The notes under the pieces are model-generated. The model made no database searches and was not told the DNA's origin. It saw only the letters and a list, made by a program, of their open reading frames with translations. From Blastococcus sp. CT_GayMR20 (lineage in GTDB: Bacteria; Actinomycetota; Actinomycetes; Mycobacteriales; Geodermatophilaceae): a DNA stretch of 38,700 nucleotides. The stretch lies in NCBI RefSeq assembly GCF_004570345.1, contig NZ_SPQM01000033.1:1-38700 (forward strand). The letters run 5' to 3'. The position numbers and the translations under genes were made by a program. Position 1 is the first letter of the stretch. Every line of letters starts with the position of its first letter. Of this stretch, positions 1 through 7,471 are shown piece after piece.

Positions 1-451
1 CCGGGTGGGGGCGACCGGCCTGGCGCTGTACGGGCGCAGACTGTGGGAGACGATGAGCTCCCACTGGCCGACCGCCGACCAGCAGCCCGGCGCCACACCG
101 GCGCAGATCGAGTTCGCCCACCGCTGGCGGGACATGCCGAAGGTGGTGTTCTCCTCGACGACCAGAGCGGTCGACTGGAACGCCCGCCTGGTCACCGGCG
201 ACGCGGTCACCGAGATCACCCGGCTCAAGACCGAGGACGGCAGTCCCATGGACGTCGGCGGCGCCACCCTCGCCGCGGCGGCCATGCGGGCCGGGCTGAT
301 CGACGAGTACGTGCTGGTCACCGCGCCGGTCTTGGTGGGCAGCGGCACGCCGTTCTTCACGGCCCTGGACAACTGGGTGAACCTGACCCTGGTGGAGACC
401 CGGACGTTTCCCGACGGCGTGGTCCTGACCAGGTACGAGACCAGGCACTGA
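1..451 (+). CDS. Dihydrofolate reductase / RibD C-terminal family protein, 5' partial
   Basis: Only the C-terminal ~149 residues are present; the frame is open to the left edge. The retained part reads LALYGRRLWETM, then a TADQQPGATPAQIEFAHRW stretch, a segment ending in KVVFSSTTR, GGATLAAAAMRAGLIDEYVL and a closing TRTFPDGVVLTRYE. This is the order seen in small RibD-C/DHFR-like reductases of about 185-200 residues, so some 40-50 N-terminal residues lie outside the window. A GTG at 5 is in frame but would leave the protein without its first beta strand, so I treat it as internal. Family members bind NADPH with a reductase fold; the substrate cannot be told from sequence. The stop is followed by a gene-free stretch. 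Confidence 0.85.
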   Translation, partial: RVGATGLALYGRRLWETMSSHWPTADQQPGATPAQIEFAHRWRDMPKVVFSSTTRAVDWNARLVTGDAVTEITRLKTEDGSPMDVGGATLAAAAMRAGLIDEYVLVTAPVLVGSGTPFFTALDNWVNLTLVETRTFPDGVVLTRYETRH

Positions 452-780
452 CGGCCCCGCCAGTTCCCACGTCGCCGACGAGACAGCGTGCCGACGTGCC
501 GTCTCCGCCCGCGGCAACGCACCCGTCAACACCGCCAACCCGACCTGGATCGGCTCGACCGCAGCCACCTGCGGTGCCGCACCGGTCCACCTCCCCCGAC
601 GGCGAACCGCCTCTCGGCGGCACGCTCCAGGACCGCTGCGACCACCGGGACCTCCCCTGGGCCATCACCGTCCTGATGGGCAACCGCGACCTCATCCGAG
701 GACCCGCCGCCGAAGCCGGCGTGCCCGCGACGGGGTGACAGGCGCATCAGGTCCGCGGGGCGGTGACGGAGACTGTCGGC
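452..780. other. Gene-poor stretch between DHFR-like gene and puuD-like gene
   Basis: About 330 bases with no gene I can defend. The composition stays GC-rich and frames remain open on both strands, but none gives a recognisable protein. One plus-strand frame from about 600 to 738 reads GTLQDRCDHRDLPWAITVLM and then MGNRDLIRG before a stop; it looks more protein-like than its surroundings and could be a decayed gene end, but I recognise no family. The right end presumably holds the promoter of the downstream hydrolase; I see no convincing -35/-10 pair. Confidence 0.4.
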
Positions 781-1503
781 ATGAGCGACGGCGGCAGCGG
801 CGTCCTGCGCCCCCTGATCGGGATCAGCACCTATCGCGAGCAGGCGCGGTGGGGTGCGTGGGACGTGCCGGCGGTGCTCCTGCCGGCGACGTACGCCGAC
901 GCGGTCGCCTCGTGCGGCGGTGAGCCGGTGCTGCTGCCGACCGGTTCGGTCTCCGCCGACGTGGTCGCCCACCTCGACGCCCTCGTCCTCGCGGGAGGCG
1001 CCGACATCGACCCGGCGCGCTACGGCCGGACGGCGGGCGCGCACACCCGCGTCGTGCGTCCCGAGCGGGATGCAGCGGAGCTCGCCGTCCTCGAGGCCGC
1101 TCTGGGTCGCGACCTGCCGCTCCTGGCGGTCTGCCGGGGCATGCAGCTGCTCAACGTCGCCCTCGGCGGCGACCTGGTCCAGCACCTGCCCGACGTCCCC
1201 GGGACGGGAACGCACTGCGCCGGTGACGGGCTCTTCGAGCGGCGGGAGGTCCGCACCGCGCCGGGCACGACGCTGGCCGCGCTCCTCGGACCCACCGCAC
1301 CGGCGGACTGCCACCACCACCAGGCGCTGGGCAACGTGGCCGCCGGACTCGTGCCCACGGCCTGGGCCGAGGACGGCGTCCTCGAGGCCGTGGAGGCGGC
1401 CGGCCGGCGCTTCTGCGTGGGCGTCCAGTGGCATCCCGAGGCCGGCGAGGACCGTCGCCTGTTCGGGGCACTGGTGGACGCGGCGGGACGACCCAGCAGG
1501 TGA
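781..1503 (+). CDS. puuD: Gamma-glutamyl-gamma-aminobutyrate hydrolase family protein (class I glutamine amidotransferase fold)
   Basis: Predicted to hydrolyse gamma-glutamyl-GABA to glutamate and GABA, the last step of the gamma-glutamylated putrescine route, in the cytosol. The 240-residue protein shows PLIGISTYRE at the N-terminus, LAGGADIDPARYG, the nucleophile elbow LLAVCRGMQLLNVALGG (Cys118) and the His/Glu pair in VQWHPE (His218, Glu220), the full catalytic set of peptidase C26. I use ATG 781 because GGAGA sits 8 bases upstream; an in-frame GTG at 763 lacks a Shine-Dalgarno. The gene lies 95 bases upstream of a glutamine-synthetase-like ligase and an aldehyde dehydrogenase, the usual partners. 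The family also includes hydrolases of other gamma-glutamyl amides, so the exact substrate is inferred from context. Confidence 0.88.
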   Translation: MSDGGSGVLRPLIGISTYREQARWGAWDVPAVLLPATYADAVASCGGEPVLLPTGSVSADVVAHLDALVLAGGADIDPARYGRTAGAHTRVVRPERDAAELAVLEAALGRDLPLLAVCRGMQLLNVALGGDLVQHLPDVPGTGTHCAGDGLFERREVRTAPGTTLAALLGPTAPADCHHHQALGNVAAGLVPTAWAEDGVLEAVEAAGRRFCVGVQWHPEAGEDRRLFGALVDAAGRPSR

Positions 1504-1517
1504 CGGTCGACGTCACC
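1499..1517. promoter_or_regulatory. Inverted repeat over the puuD-like stop codon
   Basis: GGTGACG, five bases, CGTCACC: seven perfectly paired bases on each side, covering the stop codon of the hydrolase and ending 4 bases before the -35-like hexamer of the ligase gene. It could be a small terminator hairpin (no T-run follows) or a repressor/activator site. A second inverted repeat lies on the other side of the promoter. Confidence 0.4.
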
Positions 1518-1520
1518 GGC

Positions 1521-1550
1521 TTGTGGGGCCGAACGCGTCGCACCTAGGGT
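1521..1550 (+). promoter_or_regulatory. Candidate promoter of the glutamine-synthetase-like gene
   Basis: TTGTGG at 1521-1526 and TAGGGT at 1545-1550, separated by 18 bases, fit a housekeeping-type actinobacterial promoter. Transcription would start near 1557, about 42 bases before the ATG at 1599. This would let the ligase-dehydrogenase-SDR unit be transcribed separately from the upstream hydrolase. Confidence 0.45.
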
Positions 1551-1558
1551 CCGGCCTC

Positions 1559-1578
1559 TGACCCATCCGCCGGGGTCA
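1559..1578. promoter_or_regulatory. Inverted repeat at the predicted transcription start of the polyamine cluster
   Basis: TGACCC, eight bases, GGGTCA: two perfect 6-base half-sites whose centres are 14 bases apart, placed at about +2 to +20 of the predicted transcript. The position suits a roadblock-type operator for a dimeric repressor. The regulator is not encoded in the window and the half-site matches no consensus I can name. Confidence 0.4.
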
Positions 1579-1598
1579 GCCGGACGAAGGTAGGTCGC

Positions 1599-2960
1599 AT
1601 GGAGCCGGTCCTGACCGTCGAGGAGCTGCGCCGGCAGGTCGAGTCCGGCGACGTCGACACTGTCCTCGTCGCGATCACCGACATGCAGGGCCGGCTGCAG
1701 GGCAAGCGCCTGCACGCGCGGTACTTCCTGGACGTCGTCCTGGAGCACGCCACCGAGGGCTGCAACTACCTGCTCGCCGTCGACGTCGAGATGACCACCG
1801 TCGCCGGGTACGCCATGTCCTCGTGGTCCAGCGGCTACGGCGACTTCGTGATGCAGCCCGACCTGTCGACGCTGCGGCCGGTGCCCTGGCAGCCCGGCAC
1901 GGTCATGGTGCTGGCCGACCTGCGGTGGGAGGACGGCAGCCCGGTCGTCGCCTCCCCCCGGCAGATCCTGGCCCGGCAGACGGCACGCCTGGCCGACGCC
2001 GGGATGGCCGCGTACGTCGGCACGGAACTGGAGTTCCTCGTCTTCCGGGACACCTACGAGCAGGCGTGGCGCGCCGGCTACCGGGACCTGACGCCGGCCA
2101 ACCAGTACAACGTCGACTACTCCGTGCTCGGCACCGCGCGGATCGAGCCGCTGCTGCGGCGCATCCGCAACGACATGACCGGCGCCGGCCTGGTCGTCGA
2201 GTCGGCCAAGGGCGAGTGCAACCTCGGCCAGCACGAGATCGCCTTCCGCTACGACGAGGCACTCCGGGCCTGCGACGGGCACGTGATCTACAAGACCGGC
2301 GCGAAGGAGATCGCCGCCCAGGAGGGCATGGCGCTCACCTTCATGGCCAAGTTCGACGAACGCGAGGGCAACTCGTGCCACATCCACTGCAGCTTCCGCG
2401 GCCTCGACGGCGCGATGGTGCTGAGCGACGACTGCGGGCCCGGCGGCCTGTCCGACGTCGGGCGGTCCTTCGCCGCCGGTCAGCTCCGCTACATGCGCGA
2501 GCTGACCCTGCTCCTGGCGCCCAACATCAACTCCTACAAGCGCTACGTGGAGGGCTCCTTCGCGCCGACGGCGCTGCGCTGGGGACGGGACAACCGCACC
2601 TGCGCCTTCCGGCTCGTCGGCCACGGCGCCTCCCTGCGGCTGGAGAACCGGATCCCCGGCGGCGACGTGAACCCCTACCTCGCCACGGCCGCCGTCGTCG
2701 CCGCCGGGCTGACGGGGATCGAGGAGGGCCTCGAGCTCGAGCCGGCGTTCGAGGGCAACGCCTACGACGACCCGGACGCCGACCACGTGCCGACCAGCCT
2801 GGGCGAGGCGCTCGACCTGTGGCGGGACAGCGACTTCGCACGCGCTACCTTCGGCGACGACGTGGTGGACCACTACGCCAACATGGCCGCCGTGGAACTT
2901 GCCGCCTTCAACAGGTCGGTCACCGACTGGGAGCGCTTCCGGGGGTTCGAGCGGCTGTGA
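1599..2960 (+). CDS. puuA: Glutamine synthetase family protein, probable gamma-glutamylpolyamine (putrescine) synthetase
   Basis: 453 residues, the length of PuuA/GlnA3-type enzymes that use ATP to join glutamate to an amine. Visible motifs: GTELEFLVF with metal ligands Glu143 and Glu145; ESAKGECNLGQHEI (Glu201, Glu206, Glu213); SCHIHCSF with His261/His263; NSYKRYVEGS near 311; and RLENRIPGGDVNPYLA near 337, the arginine/glutamate active-site region. The N-terminus lacks the canonical housekeeping GlnA pattern, and there is no adenylylation-site tyrosine context. The start ATG has GAAGG 8 bases upstream. The stop overlaps the GTG of the aldehyde dehydrogenase (GTGA at 2957-2960), which indicates translational coupling. 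Amine specificity (putrescine, longer polyamines, ethanolamine or another amine) cannot be read from the sequence; the flanking hydrolase and dehydrogenase favour a gamma-glutamyl-amine route. Confidence 0.88.
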   Translation: MEPVLTVEELRRQVESGDVDTVLVAITDMQGRLQGKRLHARYFLDVVLEHATEGCNYLLAVDVEMTTVAGYAMSSWSSGYGDFVMQPDLSTLRPVPWQPGTVMVLADLRWEDGSPVVASPRQILARQTARLADAGMAAYVGTELEFLVFRDTYEQAWRAGYRDLTPANQYNVDYSVLGTARIEPLLRRIRNDMTGAGLVVESAKGECNLGQHEIAFRYDEALRACDGHVIYKTGAKEIAAQEGMALTFMAKFDEREGNSCHIHCSFRGLDGAMVLSDDCGPGGLSDVGRSFAAGQLRYMRELTLLLAPNINSYKRYVEGSFAPTALRWGRDNRTCAFRLVGHGASLRLENRIPGGDVNPYLATAAVVAAGLTGIEEGLELEPAFEGNAYDDPDADHVPTSLGEALDLWRDSDFARATFGDDVVDHYANMAAVELAAFNRSVTDWERFRGFERL

Positions 2961-4327
2961 GCAGCACGTCCTACGACGTCGTCAACCCGGCTACAGAAGA
3001 GATCGTCAGCACCGTCCCCCTGGCGGACGTCGAGGACGCCGACGCCGCCGTCGCCCGCGCCCGGCGCGCCTTCGACACGTGGCGGCACGTCGCGCCGGCC
3101 GACCGCGGGCGGCTGCTCCGCCGGTTCGCCGAGGTCGTCGACGCGCACGTCGAGGAGCTGGCGCGGCTGGAGGTGCGCAACTCCGGCCACACGATCGGCA
3201 ACGCCCGCTGGGAGGCCGGCAACGTCCGCGACGTGCTGACCTACTACAGCGCGGCTCCGGAGCGGCTGTTCGGCCGGCAGATCCCGGTCGCCGGCGGCGT
3301 CGACCTCACCTTCCACGAGCCGCTCGGCGTCGTCGGCGCGATCGTGCCGTGGAACTTCCCGATGCCCATCGCCGGCTGGGCGTTCGCCCCCGCCCTGGCC
3401 GCCGGGAACACCGTCGTCCTCAAGCCGGCCGAGCTCACCCCCCTCACCGCGATCCGGCTCGCGGAGCTGGCCCTGGAGGCCGGCCTCCCCGACGACGTCT
3501 TCACCGTCCTGCCGGGCAAGGGCTCGGTCGTCGGCCGGCGGCTGGTCGAGCACCCCGACGTCCGCAAGATCGTGTTCACCGGCTCCACCGAGGTGGGCAA
3601 GGGCGTGATGGCCGGCTGCGCCGACCGGGTCAAGCGGGTGACCCTGGAGCTCGGCGGCAAGAGCGCCAACGTCGTCTTCGCGGACGCCGCCCTGGAGAAG
3701 GCCGCGGCAGCGGCGCCCTACGCCGTCTTCGACAACGCCGGGCAGGACTGCTGCGCCCGCTCGCGGATCCTCGTCCAGCGGTCGGCCTACGACCGGTTCC
3801 TCGAGCTGCTCGAGCCGGCGGTCCAGGGCCTCCGCGTCGAGGACCCGGCGCTCGACACGGCGGAGATGGGCCCGCTGATCAGCCGCACCCAGTGGGACCG
3901 CGTCGCCTCCTACGTGCCGGACGGCGCACCGGTCGCCTTCCGCGGCAGCGTGCCCGACGGCCCCGGGTTCTGGTTCCCCCCGACCGTGCTCGCCCCGGTG
4001 GACCCGGCCGACCGCGCGGTCACCGAGGAGATCTTCGGCCCGGTCGTCGCCGTCGTCCCGTTCGAGGACGAGGGAGATGCGATCCGCATCGCCAACGAGG
4101 GCGAGTACGGGCTGTCCGGCTCGATCTGGACCCGCGACCTCGGGCGGGCGCTGCGGGTCTCCCGCGGCATCGAGGCAGGCAACCTGTCGGTCAACAGCAA
4201 CTCGTCGGTGCGGTACTCGACGCCGTTCGGGGGCTTCAAGCAGTCGGGGCTCGGCCGCGAGCTGGGTCCGGACGCGCTGCACTCGTTCACGGACGAGAAG
4301 AACGTCTTCATCGCGACGGAAGGATGA
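2957..4327 (+). CDS. NAD(P)-dependent aldehyde dehydrogenase, probable gamma-glutamyl-aminobutyraldehyde dehydrogenase
   Basis: 456 residues with the complete class 3-like aldehyde dehydrogenase pattern: PWNFPM at 131, the cofactor lysine in LKPAELTP (Lys156), FTGSTEVGK near 207, the general base in ELGGKSAN (Glu231), the catalytic cysteine in GQDCCARSR (Cys265, with an adjacent second cysteine), EEIFGPV and PFGGFKQSGLGRE near the C-terminus. The start GTG overlaps the stop of the ligase by 4 bases. In the puu route the enzyme oxidises gamma-glutamyl-gamma-aminobutyraldehyde to gamma-glutamyl-GABA, which the upstream hydrolase would then split. The family is broad, so the substrate is assigned from gene order. 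No oxidase or transaminase that would make the aldehyde is in the window. Confidence 0.85.
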   Translation: MSSTSYDVVNPATEEIVSTVPLADVEDADAAVARARRAFDTWRHVAPADRGRLLRRFAEVVDAHVEELARLEVRNSGHTIGNARWEAGNVRDVLTYYSAAPERLFGRQIPVAGGVDLTFHEPLGVVGAIVPWNFPMPIAGWAFAPALAAGNTVVLKPAELTPLTAIRLAELALEAGLPDDVFTVLPGKGSVVGRRLVEHPDVRKIVFTGSTEVGKGVMAGCADRVKRVTLELGGKSANVVFADAALEKAAAAAPYAVFDNAGQDCCARSRILVQRSAYDRFLELLEPAVQGLRVEDPALDTAEMGPLISRTQWDRVASYVPDGAPVAFRGSVPDGPGFWFPPTVLAPVDPADRAVTEEIFGPVVAVVPFEDEGDAIRIANEGEYGLSGSIWTRDLGRALRVSRGIEAGNLSVNSNSSVRYSTPFGGFKQSGLGRELGPDALHSFTDEKNVFIATEG

Positions 4328-5109
4328 CCGTGGCTGGACCGACGGTGCGCCGGCTGGAAGACCGGGTGGCGGTCGTGACCGGGGGCGCCAGCGGCATCGG
4401 GCTGGCCACGGCCCGGCGGTTCGCGTCCGAGGGCGCGCACGTCGTCGTCGGTGACGTGGAGCCGGTCAGCGGCAAGGCCGCGGCCGAGGAGGTCGGCGGG
4501 CTGTTCGTCCAGGTCGACGTCACCTCCCCCGAGCAGGTGGACACCCTGTTCCAGGCGGCGGTCGACACGTACGGCGGGTTGGACGTCGCGTTCAACAACG
4601 CGGGCATCTCACCGCCGGACGACGACTCGATCCTGGTCACCGGGCTGGACGCCTGGCGCCGCGTGCAGGAGGTGAACCTCACGTCCGTGTACCTCTGCTG
4701 CAAGGCGGCCATCCCCCACATGCAGGCTCGCGGGCGCGGCTCGATCATCAACACCGCCTCGTTCGTCGCCCGCATGGGCGCGGCGACGTCGCAGATCTCC
4801 TACACGGCGTCGAAGGGCGGCGTCCTGGCGATGTCCCGCGAGCTCGGGGTGCAGTTCGCCCGGGAGGGCATCCGGGTCAACGCGCTGTCGCCGGGACCGG
4901 TGAACACCCCCCTCCTGCGGGAGCTGTTCGCCAAGGACCCCGAGCGCGCCGCCCGCCGGCTGGTGCACATCCCGATGGGCCGGTTCGCCGAGCCCGAGGA
5001 GATCGCCGCCGCCGTCGCGTTCCTCGCGTCGGACGACTCCTCGTTCCTGACCGCCTCGGAGTTCCTCGTCGACGGCGGGATCAGCGGGGCCTACGTCACG
5101 CCGCTCTGA
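4324..5109 (+). CDS. Short-chain dehydrogenase/reductase (SDR)
   Basis: 261 residues from ATG 4324. Classical SDR signatures: TGGASGIG at 19-26, an acidic residue after beta-2 (Asp44 in VVGDVEP) that favours NAD(H), NNAG at 91-94, the catalytic Ser146 in INTAS, Tyr160-x3-Lys164 in SYTASKGG, and PGPVNTPLL. The ATG overlaps the dehydrogenase stop (ATGA), but GGAAGG directly abuts it; GTG at 4330 has that same GGAAGG at a proper 6-base distance and may be the true start, shortening the protein by two residues. Fourth gene of the polyamine-type cluster. Its substrate is unknown: it might act on an alcohol/aldehyde or hydroxy acid from the same pathway. Annotation as 3-oxoacyl-ACP reductase would be over-specific. 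Confidence 0.85.
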   Translation: MTVAGPTVRRLEDRVAVVTGGASGIGLATARRFASEGAHVVVGDVEPVSGKAAAEEVGGLFVQVDVTSPEQVDTLFQAAVDTYGGLDVAFNNAGISPPDDDSILVTGLDAWRRVQEVNLTSVYLCCKAAIPHMQARGRGSIINTASFVARMGAATSQISYTASKGGVLAMSRELGVQFAREGIRVNALSPGPVNTPLLRELFAKDPERAARRLVHIPMGRFAEPEEIAAAVAFLASDDSSFLTASEFLVDGGISGAYVTPL

Positions 5110-5125
5110 CCCGCCGTCACCGGTG

Positions 5126-5170
5126 AACCGGAGAGGCCCAGAACCGGAGCGATTCCGGGCCTCTCCGGTT
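5126..5170 (+). terminator. Strong hairpin after the SDR gene
   Basis: AACCGGAGAGGCCC (5126-5139) pairs perfectly over 14 bases with GGGCCTCTCCGGTT (5157-5170) around a 17-base loop. CACCG (5118-5122) and CGGTG (5171-5175) can extend the stem past a 3-base bulge. It lies 16 bases after the SDR stop and has no T-run, which is usual for GC-rich actinobacterial terminators. It separates the catabolic cluster from whiB. Confidence 0.7.
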
Positions 5171-5185
5171 CGGTGCCGGACGGCC

Positions 5186-5217
5186 GTCGACGAGTCGAGA
5201 AGTCGAATTGTCGACAT
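5186..5217. repeat. Four GTCGA units with exact 8-base spacing upstream of whiB
   Basis: GTCGA begins at 5186, 5194, 5202 and 5210, giving the octamers GTCGACGA, GTCGAGAA, GTCGAATT and GTCGACAT back to back. The outer copies are GTCGAC palindromes. The run is followed by an unusually AT-rich patch (CATAAATCACCAAA). It sits about 145-175 bases before the whiB start. This looks like a cis-regulatory array; I cannot name the binding protein. Confidence 0.55.
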
Positions 5218-5301
5218 AAATCACCAAACGGACGGGACGGTTTCGCTCGGATCTGCCGGAGCCAACCGCGCGGGGAACTCCGTAACGTCACTGACAGCAG
5301 C

Positions 5302-5327
5302 CAGTCAGTACCGGTCAGTCATTCCGG
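5302..5327. repeat. Short direct repeat in the whiB 5' leader
   Basis: CAGTCA occurs at 5302-5307 and 5316-5321, followed by GTACCGGT and TTCCGGT respectively, so a 13-14 base unit is imperfectly duplicated with a 14-base period. It lies 33-58 bases before the whiB start and downstream of a possible -10 (TAACGT, 5283-5288), and so may be in the leader RNA or an operator. Confidence 0.35.
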
Positions 5328-5359
5328 TGCACCGCGCAGTACCTCCCGAGGAGCTTCCC

Positions 5360-5695
5360 GTGTCTTCCTTCTCCCGCCCGTTCCTGACGCTCCTGACCGA
5401 CTCGTCGGCCACGCCGGCGCCCGAGCCGGTGCCGGCGTCGTTCGACGCCTTCGCCGCGGCCGCCGACGGGTGGCGGCTGGACGCGCTCTGCGCCGAGACC
5501 GACCCCGAGGCATTCTTCCCGGAGAAGGGCGGCTCCACCCGCGAGGCCAAGCGCGTCTGCACCGGGTGCGACGTCCGCGCCGAGTGCCTGGAGTACGCGC
5601 TGGCCAACGACGAGCGGTTCGGCATCTGGGGTGGCCTGTCGGAGCGCGAGCGGCGCCGCCTCCGCCTGATGCGCCGCGAGACCCTCAGCGCCTGA
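5360..5695 (+). CDS. whiB: WhiB-family [4Fe-4S] transcriptional regulator, WhiB2/WhmD type
   Basis: 111 residues. The core DALCAETDPEAFFPEKGG, then STREAKRVCTGC and CLEYALANDERFGIWGGL, followed by a basic SERERRRLRLMRR tail, is the signature of the WhiB orthologue that, with WhiA, activates sporulation septation genes in Streptomyces (WhmD/WhiB2 in mycobacteria). Four cysteines in C-x(n)-C-x2-C-x5-C spacing would bind the [4Fe-4S] cluster; GIWGG is the turn that contacts the sigma factor. The GTG at 5360 is preceded at 6 bases by GAGGAG; longer in-frame reading upstream has no family similarity. The gene stands alone behind a terminator and a long 250-base upstream region with repeats, suggesting complex control. 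Confidence 0.93.
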   Translation: MSSFSRPFLTLLTDSSATPAPEPVPASFDAFAAAADGWRLDALCAETDPEAFFPEKGGSTREAKRVCTGCDVRAECLEYALANDERFGIWGGLSERERRRLRLMRRETLSA

Positions 5696-5746
5696 GCGAA
5701 GTTCCCGCGGCCGTAGAGGCCCCGACGGTGCGTGTTCCGGAGGAGC

Positions 5747-7468
5747 ATGCGCCGGGTGGACCTGCTCACGGTCCCTGAGGATCGAGCCCCCGCTGACACC
5801 GTCCCCCCACCGGGGAGACGGCGGTCGGTCCTCTATCGCCCCCGGCGGAAGCCGTTCCGCTACACCCTGCCCGGGCTCGCGGGGGCGGCGGTCTTCCTCT
5901 GCCTGTCGCTCTTCCCGTCGCTGCTGCCCCGCACCGGTCTGGTCCAGGGGCTGATCAGCGGGATCACCGCGGCGTTCGGCTACGCGGTCGGGGTCGTGCT
6001 GGCCGCAGTGTGGTGCGCCGTCGTCGACCGCGACCACCGGCCCCCCCGGCGCCGCTCATGGCTCCTCCTCGGCGCGGTGGCCGCCGCGGGCTACGTCGCC
6101 GCGACCGTCTACGGCCGGTACTGGCAGGCCCGCATCCGGGACCTGATGGACGCCCCACCGGACAGCGCGAAGTCCCTGATCGTGATCCCCGCGGTCGCCC
6201 TCGTCGTCTTCGTCCTGCTGGTCGCCCTGTCCCGTGGGCTGCGACGCCTCTACCGGTCCATCGCGGTCCTGCTCGACCGGTGGATCGGCCACCGCGCCGC
6301 GCGGGCAGTCGGCTGGGTCGTGGTGGTCGTCGGCCTGGCGCTCCTGCTCAGCGGGGTCGTGCGCGACCAGCTGGTGGCCGCCGCCGACAAGGCGTTCGCC
6401 CTGCGCAACGACAAGACGAACGAGGGGGCCGTCGAGCCGACCGTCGGAACCCGGTCGGGCGGGCCGGATTCGCTGATCCCCTGGGAGTCCCTCGGCCGCG
6501 AGGGACGCGACTTCATCGGGACCGGCCCCTCGGCGGCTGACATCGCCGACTTCACGGGAGGAACCGCCCAGGAGCCGGTCCGGGTCTACGCGGGCCTGGA
6601 CTCAGCCCCCACTGCGGAGGCGCGCGCCCAGGTGGCCGTCGACGACCTCGTCCGGGCGGGCGGCTTCGACCGCAGTCTCCTCGTGGTCGTGACCACGACG
6701 GGGTCGGGCTGGGTGGACCCTGGTTCGGTGGACACCGTGGAGTACCTGGCGGGAGGGGACAGCGCCACCGTCGCGATGCAGTACTCCTACCTCCCGTCGG
6801 TGCTGTCCTACCTCGTCGACCAGCAGCGGGCCCGCGAGGCCGGCCGGGAGCTCTTCGACGCGGTGTACGACCGATGGTCGAAGCGGCCGCTCGACGACCG
6901 CCCGCGCCTCGTCGTCGCGGGCGAGAGCCTCGGCTCCTTCGGCGGCGAGACGGCGTTCAGCGGCGAGTACGACCTGCGCAACCGGACCGCCGGGGCCGTC
7001 TTCGCCGGTCCGCCGAACTTCAACACGCTGTTCCGCGAGTTCGTCGACGACCGGGACGAGGGCAGCCGCGAGGTCCAGCCGGAGTACCGGGACGGCCGCA
7101 CCGTGCGGTTCACCGACGACCCGTCGTCCGCGATCCCACCCAGGGGGGAACCGTGGGACGGCTCCCGCGTGCTCTACCTGCTGCACCCGTCCGACCCGAT
7201 CGTGCTGTGGAGCTGGGAGCTCCTGTACGCCCGCCCGGACTGGCTGGAGGAGGCCCCGGGGGACGACGTCGTCGACGTGGTCAAGTGGATCCCGTTCGTC
7301 ACCTTCTGGCAGGTGACCGCGGACATGCCGTTCGCAGGCAACGTGCCGGACGGGCACGGGCACGTCTACACGACCCAGTACGTCGACGCCTGGGCATCCG
7401 TGCTCCAGCCCCCGGGCTGGACCGACCGCGACTCCGACCGGCTGCGCGCCGTCCTCACCGGCGACTGA
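5747..7468 (+). CDS. Membrane-anchored alpha/beta hydrolase (Abhydrolase_9 family)
   Basis: About 573 residues. The N-terminal ~220 residues carry five hydrophobic segments (for example LAGAAVFLCLSLFPSLLP, AAFGYAVGVVLAAVWCAVV, IVIPAVALVVFVLLVALS, GWVVVVVGLALLLSGVV). The C-terminal ~330 residues form the hydrolase, with nucleophile elbow VVAGESLGSFGGE, acid in LLHPSDPIVLWSW and histidine in GHGHVYTTQY. This two-part architecture matches the actinobacterial Abhydrolase_9_N plus Abhydrolase_9 family, whose physiological substrate is not known to me; a lipid or cell-envelope ester is plausible. The start is uncertain: GGAGGAG (5739-5745) lies 1 base before ATG 5747 and 10 before GTG 5756. It runs convergently into the CPBP gene with 3 bases between stops. 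Confidence 0.82.
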   Translation: MRRVDLLTVPEDRAPADTVPPPGRRRSVLYRPRRKPFRYTLPGLAGAAVFLCLSLFPSLLPRTGLVQGLISGITAAFGYAVGVVLAAVWCAVVDRDHRPPRRRSWLLLGAVAAAGYVAATVYGRYWQARIRDLMDAPPDSAKSLIVIPAVALVVFVLLVALSRGLRRLYRSIAVLLDRWIGHRAARAVGWVVVVVGLALLLSGVVRDQLVAAADKAFALRNDKTNEGAVEPTVGTRSGGPDSLIPWESLGREGRDFIGTGPSAADIADFTGGTAQEPVRVYAGLDSAPTAEARAQVAVDDLVRAGGFDRSLLVVVTTTGSGWVDPGSVDTVEYLAGGDSATVAMQYSYLPSVLSYLVDQQRAREAGRELFDAVYDRWSKRPLDDRPRLVVAGESLGSFGGETAFSGEYDLRNRTAGAVFAGPPNFNTLFREFVDDRDEGSREVQPEYRDGRTVRFTDDPSSAIPPRGEPWDGSRVLYLLHPSDPIVLWSWELLYARPDWLEEAPGDDVVDVVKWIPFVTFWQVTADMPFAGNVPDGHGHVYTTQYVDAWASVLQPPGWTDRDSDRLRAVLTGD

Positions 7469-7471
7469 TCG

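Noticed and set aside
1020..2873. Long minus-strand frame opposite the glutamine-synthetase-like gene
   Set aside because: Strong GS motifs on the plus strand; the minus frame has skewed composition and no domain.
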